A stretch of 6,902 bases of DNA. Origin: Candidatus Zixiibacteriota bacterium. Its GTDB lineage: Bacteria > Zixibacteria > MSB-5A5 > SM1-73. Position 1 is the first letter of the stretch; the number at the start of each line of letters is the position of its first letter. Made by a program: the position numbers and the translations under genes. Positions 6,553-6,902 of the stretch are shown piece by piece. Below the pieces are notes generated by a model. That model did no database searches. It was not told where the DNA came from and worked only from the letters and a program-made list of their open reading frames with translations. The stretch is from assembly GCA_023129805.1 (NCBI GenBank), contig JAGMBK010000091.1, positions 1 through 6,902 on the forward strand. The letters are read 5' to 3'.

Positions 6553-6600
6553 GGCAGGGCTAAATGCCCTTCAGGGTGAACCTTCAGGATGAACCCTGCC
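6553..6600. repeat. Compound repeat: inverted arms enclosing a 13-bp tandem duplication
   Basis: GGCAGGG (6553-6559) pairs with CCCTGCC (6594-6600). Inside are AGGGC-TAAAT-GCCCT (6556-6570) and two abutting direct copies, TTCAGGGTGAACC (6570-6582) and TTCAGGATGAACC (6583-6595), differing at one base. Confidence 0.6.
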
Positions 6601-6629
6601 CTATGCGTAAAATGCGTTGTCTCCCATAG

Positions 6630-6650
6630 GGGCGGGAATTCATCCCGCCC
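6630..6650. repeat. Strong hairpin GGGCGGGA/TCCCGCCC
   Basis: Perfect 8-bp GC-rich arms (6630-6637 and 6643-6650) flank the 5-nt loop ATTCA. The sequence is directly preceded by the CATAGGG arm of the neighbouring inverted repeat, so the two structures interlock. Confidence 0.6.
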
Positions 6651-6679
6651 GAACTCCCGGTCAAGCTAAGGTCGCAGAT

Positions 6680-6706
6680 CCCGCCTCGGCGGGGCTTGAC
6701 ACTCCA
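6680..6706. repeat. CCCGCC/GGCGGG hairpin followed by ACACTCCA
   Basis: CCCGCC (6680-6685) and GGCGGG (6688-6693) are followed by GCTTG and then ACACTCCA (6699-6706). The minus strand of the uvrA-gcvT spacer carries the same order, CCCGCC-TTT-GGCGGG then ACACTCCA, which indicates a shared repeat unit. Confidence 0.6.
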
Positions 6707-6728
6707 ATGAAGCTACTCTCCTCTTGCT

Positions 6729-6753
6729 GGGACAGGGGTCGTACCCCTGTCCC
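6729..6753. repeat. 11-bp hairpin GGGACAGGGGT/ACCCCTGTCCC
   Basis: Perfect 11-bp arms (6729-6739 and 6743-6753) with a 3-nt centre CGT form the strongest stem in the window. No T-run follows. The outer seven bases match the palindrome at 4827-4848. Confidence 0.65.
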
Positions 6754-6764
6754 CGACTGTGGCA

Positions 6765-6799
6765 GATAGGGGCTCGCCCTGAAGGGTACAACCCCTATC
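6765..6799. repeat. Inverted repeat GATAGGGG/CCCCTATC
   Basis: Perfect 8-bp arms at 6765-6772 and 6792-6799 enclose a smaller CCCT-GA-AGGG stem (6777-6786). It sits 11 bp after the 6729-6753 hairpin. Confidence 0.55.
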
Positions 6800-6838
6800 C
6801 GAACTGGGAGTGATGGTCAGGTCTTGTAGGTCATGCAT

Positions 6839-6855
6839 CCCCGTCTTTGGCGGGG
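6839..6855. repeat. Diverged CCCCGTC/GGCGGGG hairpin
   Basis: CCCCGTC (6839-6845), loop TTT and GGCGGGG (6849-6855) form a 7-bp stem with one G-T wobble. The following TGCTTGACG resembles the GCTTGAC after the 6680 hairpin, so this looks like a decayed copy of the same unit. Confidence 0.45.
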
Positions 6856-6902
6856 TGCTTGACGAAAAAGAAGTGCCTTTACCTCTCCCCCCGTCCCCCT
6901 CT

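Larger units (their letters stand above)
6380..6902. repeat. Non-coding palindrome cluster downstream of hflX
   Basis: These 523 bp contain no supportable gene on either strand. Instead there is a nearly continuous series of inverted repeats from 6414 to 6855, with arms of 5-11 bp and mostly GC-rich. Perfect pairs lie at 6414-6430, 6431-6464, 6498-6532, 6553-6600, 6599-6631, 6630-6650, 6680-6693, 6729-6753 and 6765-6799, with a wobble-containing one at 6839-6855. None has the T-run of a classical terminator. The strongest are listed separately. The last 30 bp are pyrimidine-rich with nothing recognisable. Confidence 0.7.

Noticed and set aside
6729..6753. Rho-independent terminator for hflX
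   Set aside because: The stem is strong but is about 350 bp past the stop codon and followed by CGACTG, not a T-run.
6380..6902. CRISPR array or tRNA gene in the repeat cluster
   Set aside because: The repeats are inverted, of different sequence and irregularly spaced, with no constant direct repeat and spacer pattern. No cloverleaf with TTCRA arm is found.

Overview
The window is about 6.9 kb of bacterial DNA of moderate GC content. It holds three housekeeping genes, the start of a toxin-antitoxin pair, and unusually palindrome-rich intergenic DNA. I cannot assign a species. The full-length UvrA, GcvT and HflX are all clearly bacterial. Non-ATG starts are frequent: GTG for the toxin, TTG for hflX, GTG or TTG for uvrA. 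The spacers carry many GC-rich hairpins. A poorly sampled environmental lineage fits this picture, but that is inference only.

Layout from left to right. At 1-346 on the minus strand is an AbrB/MazE-type antitoxin. Its stop codon overlaps the GTG start of a second gene that leaves the window after 12 complete codons and looks like a RelE/YafQ-type toxin. A promoter with an inverted repeat over its -35 and spacer lies at 417-447. A terminator-like hairpin for the next gene lies at 480-529. At 542-1639 (minus) is gcvT, the aminomethyltransferase of the glycine cleavage system, with no other gcv gene in view. The 237-bp gap to uvrA carries an 84-bp element made of two hairpins between 8-bp inverted termini. 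At 1877-4711 (minus) is uvrA, the nucleotide-excision-repair damage sensor. A 354-bp divergent spacer holds a well-formed uvrA promoter, a 22-bp near-perfect palindrome, a run of phased T-tracts and a consensus -10 for hflX. At 5066-6379 (plus) is hflX, a ribosome-associated GTPase. From 6380 to the end there is no gene, only a dense series of about ten inverted repeats.

The genes do not form one pathway. uvrA (DNA repair) and hflX (ribosome splitting or rescue) are divergent and separately promoted. gcvT lies downstream of uvrA on the same strand but is separated from it by the repeat element. The toxin-antitoxin pair follows gcvT with its own promoter. The least explained feature is the palindrome family. 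Related hairpins recur at 1759-1842, 4827-4848 and throughout 6414-6855, sharing CCCGCC/GGCGGG stems, GGGACAG/CTGTCCC stems and an adjoining ACACTCC motif. This looks like a dispersed short-repeat family. I see no clear evidence in this window of a wholly new multi-gene system.
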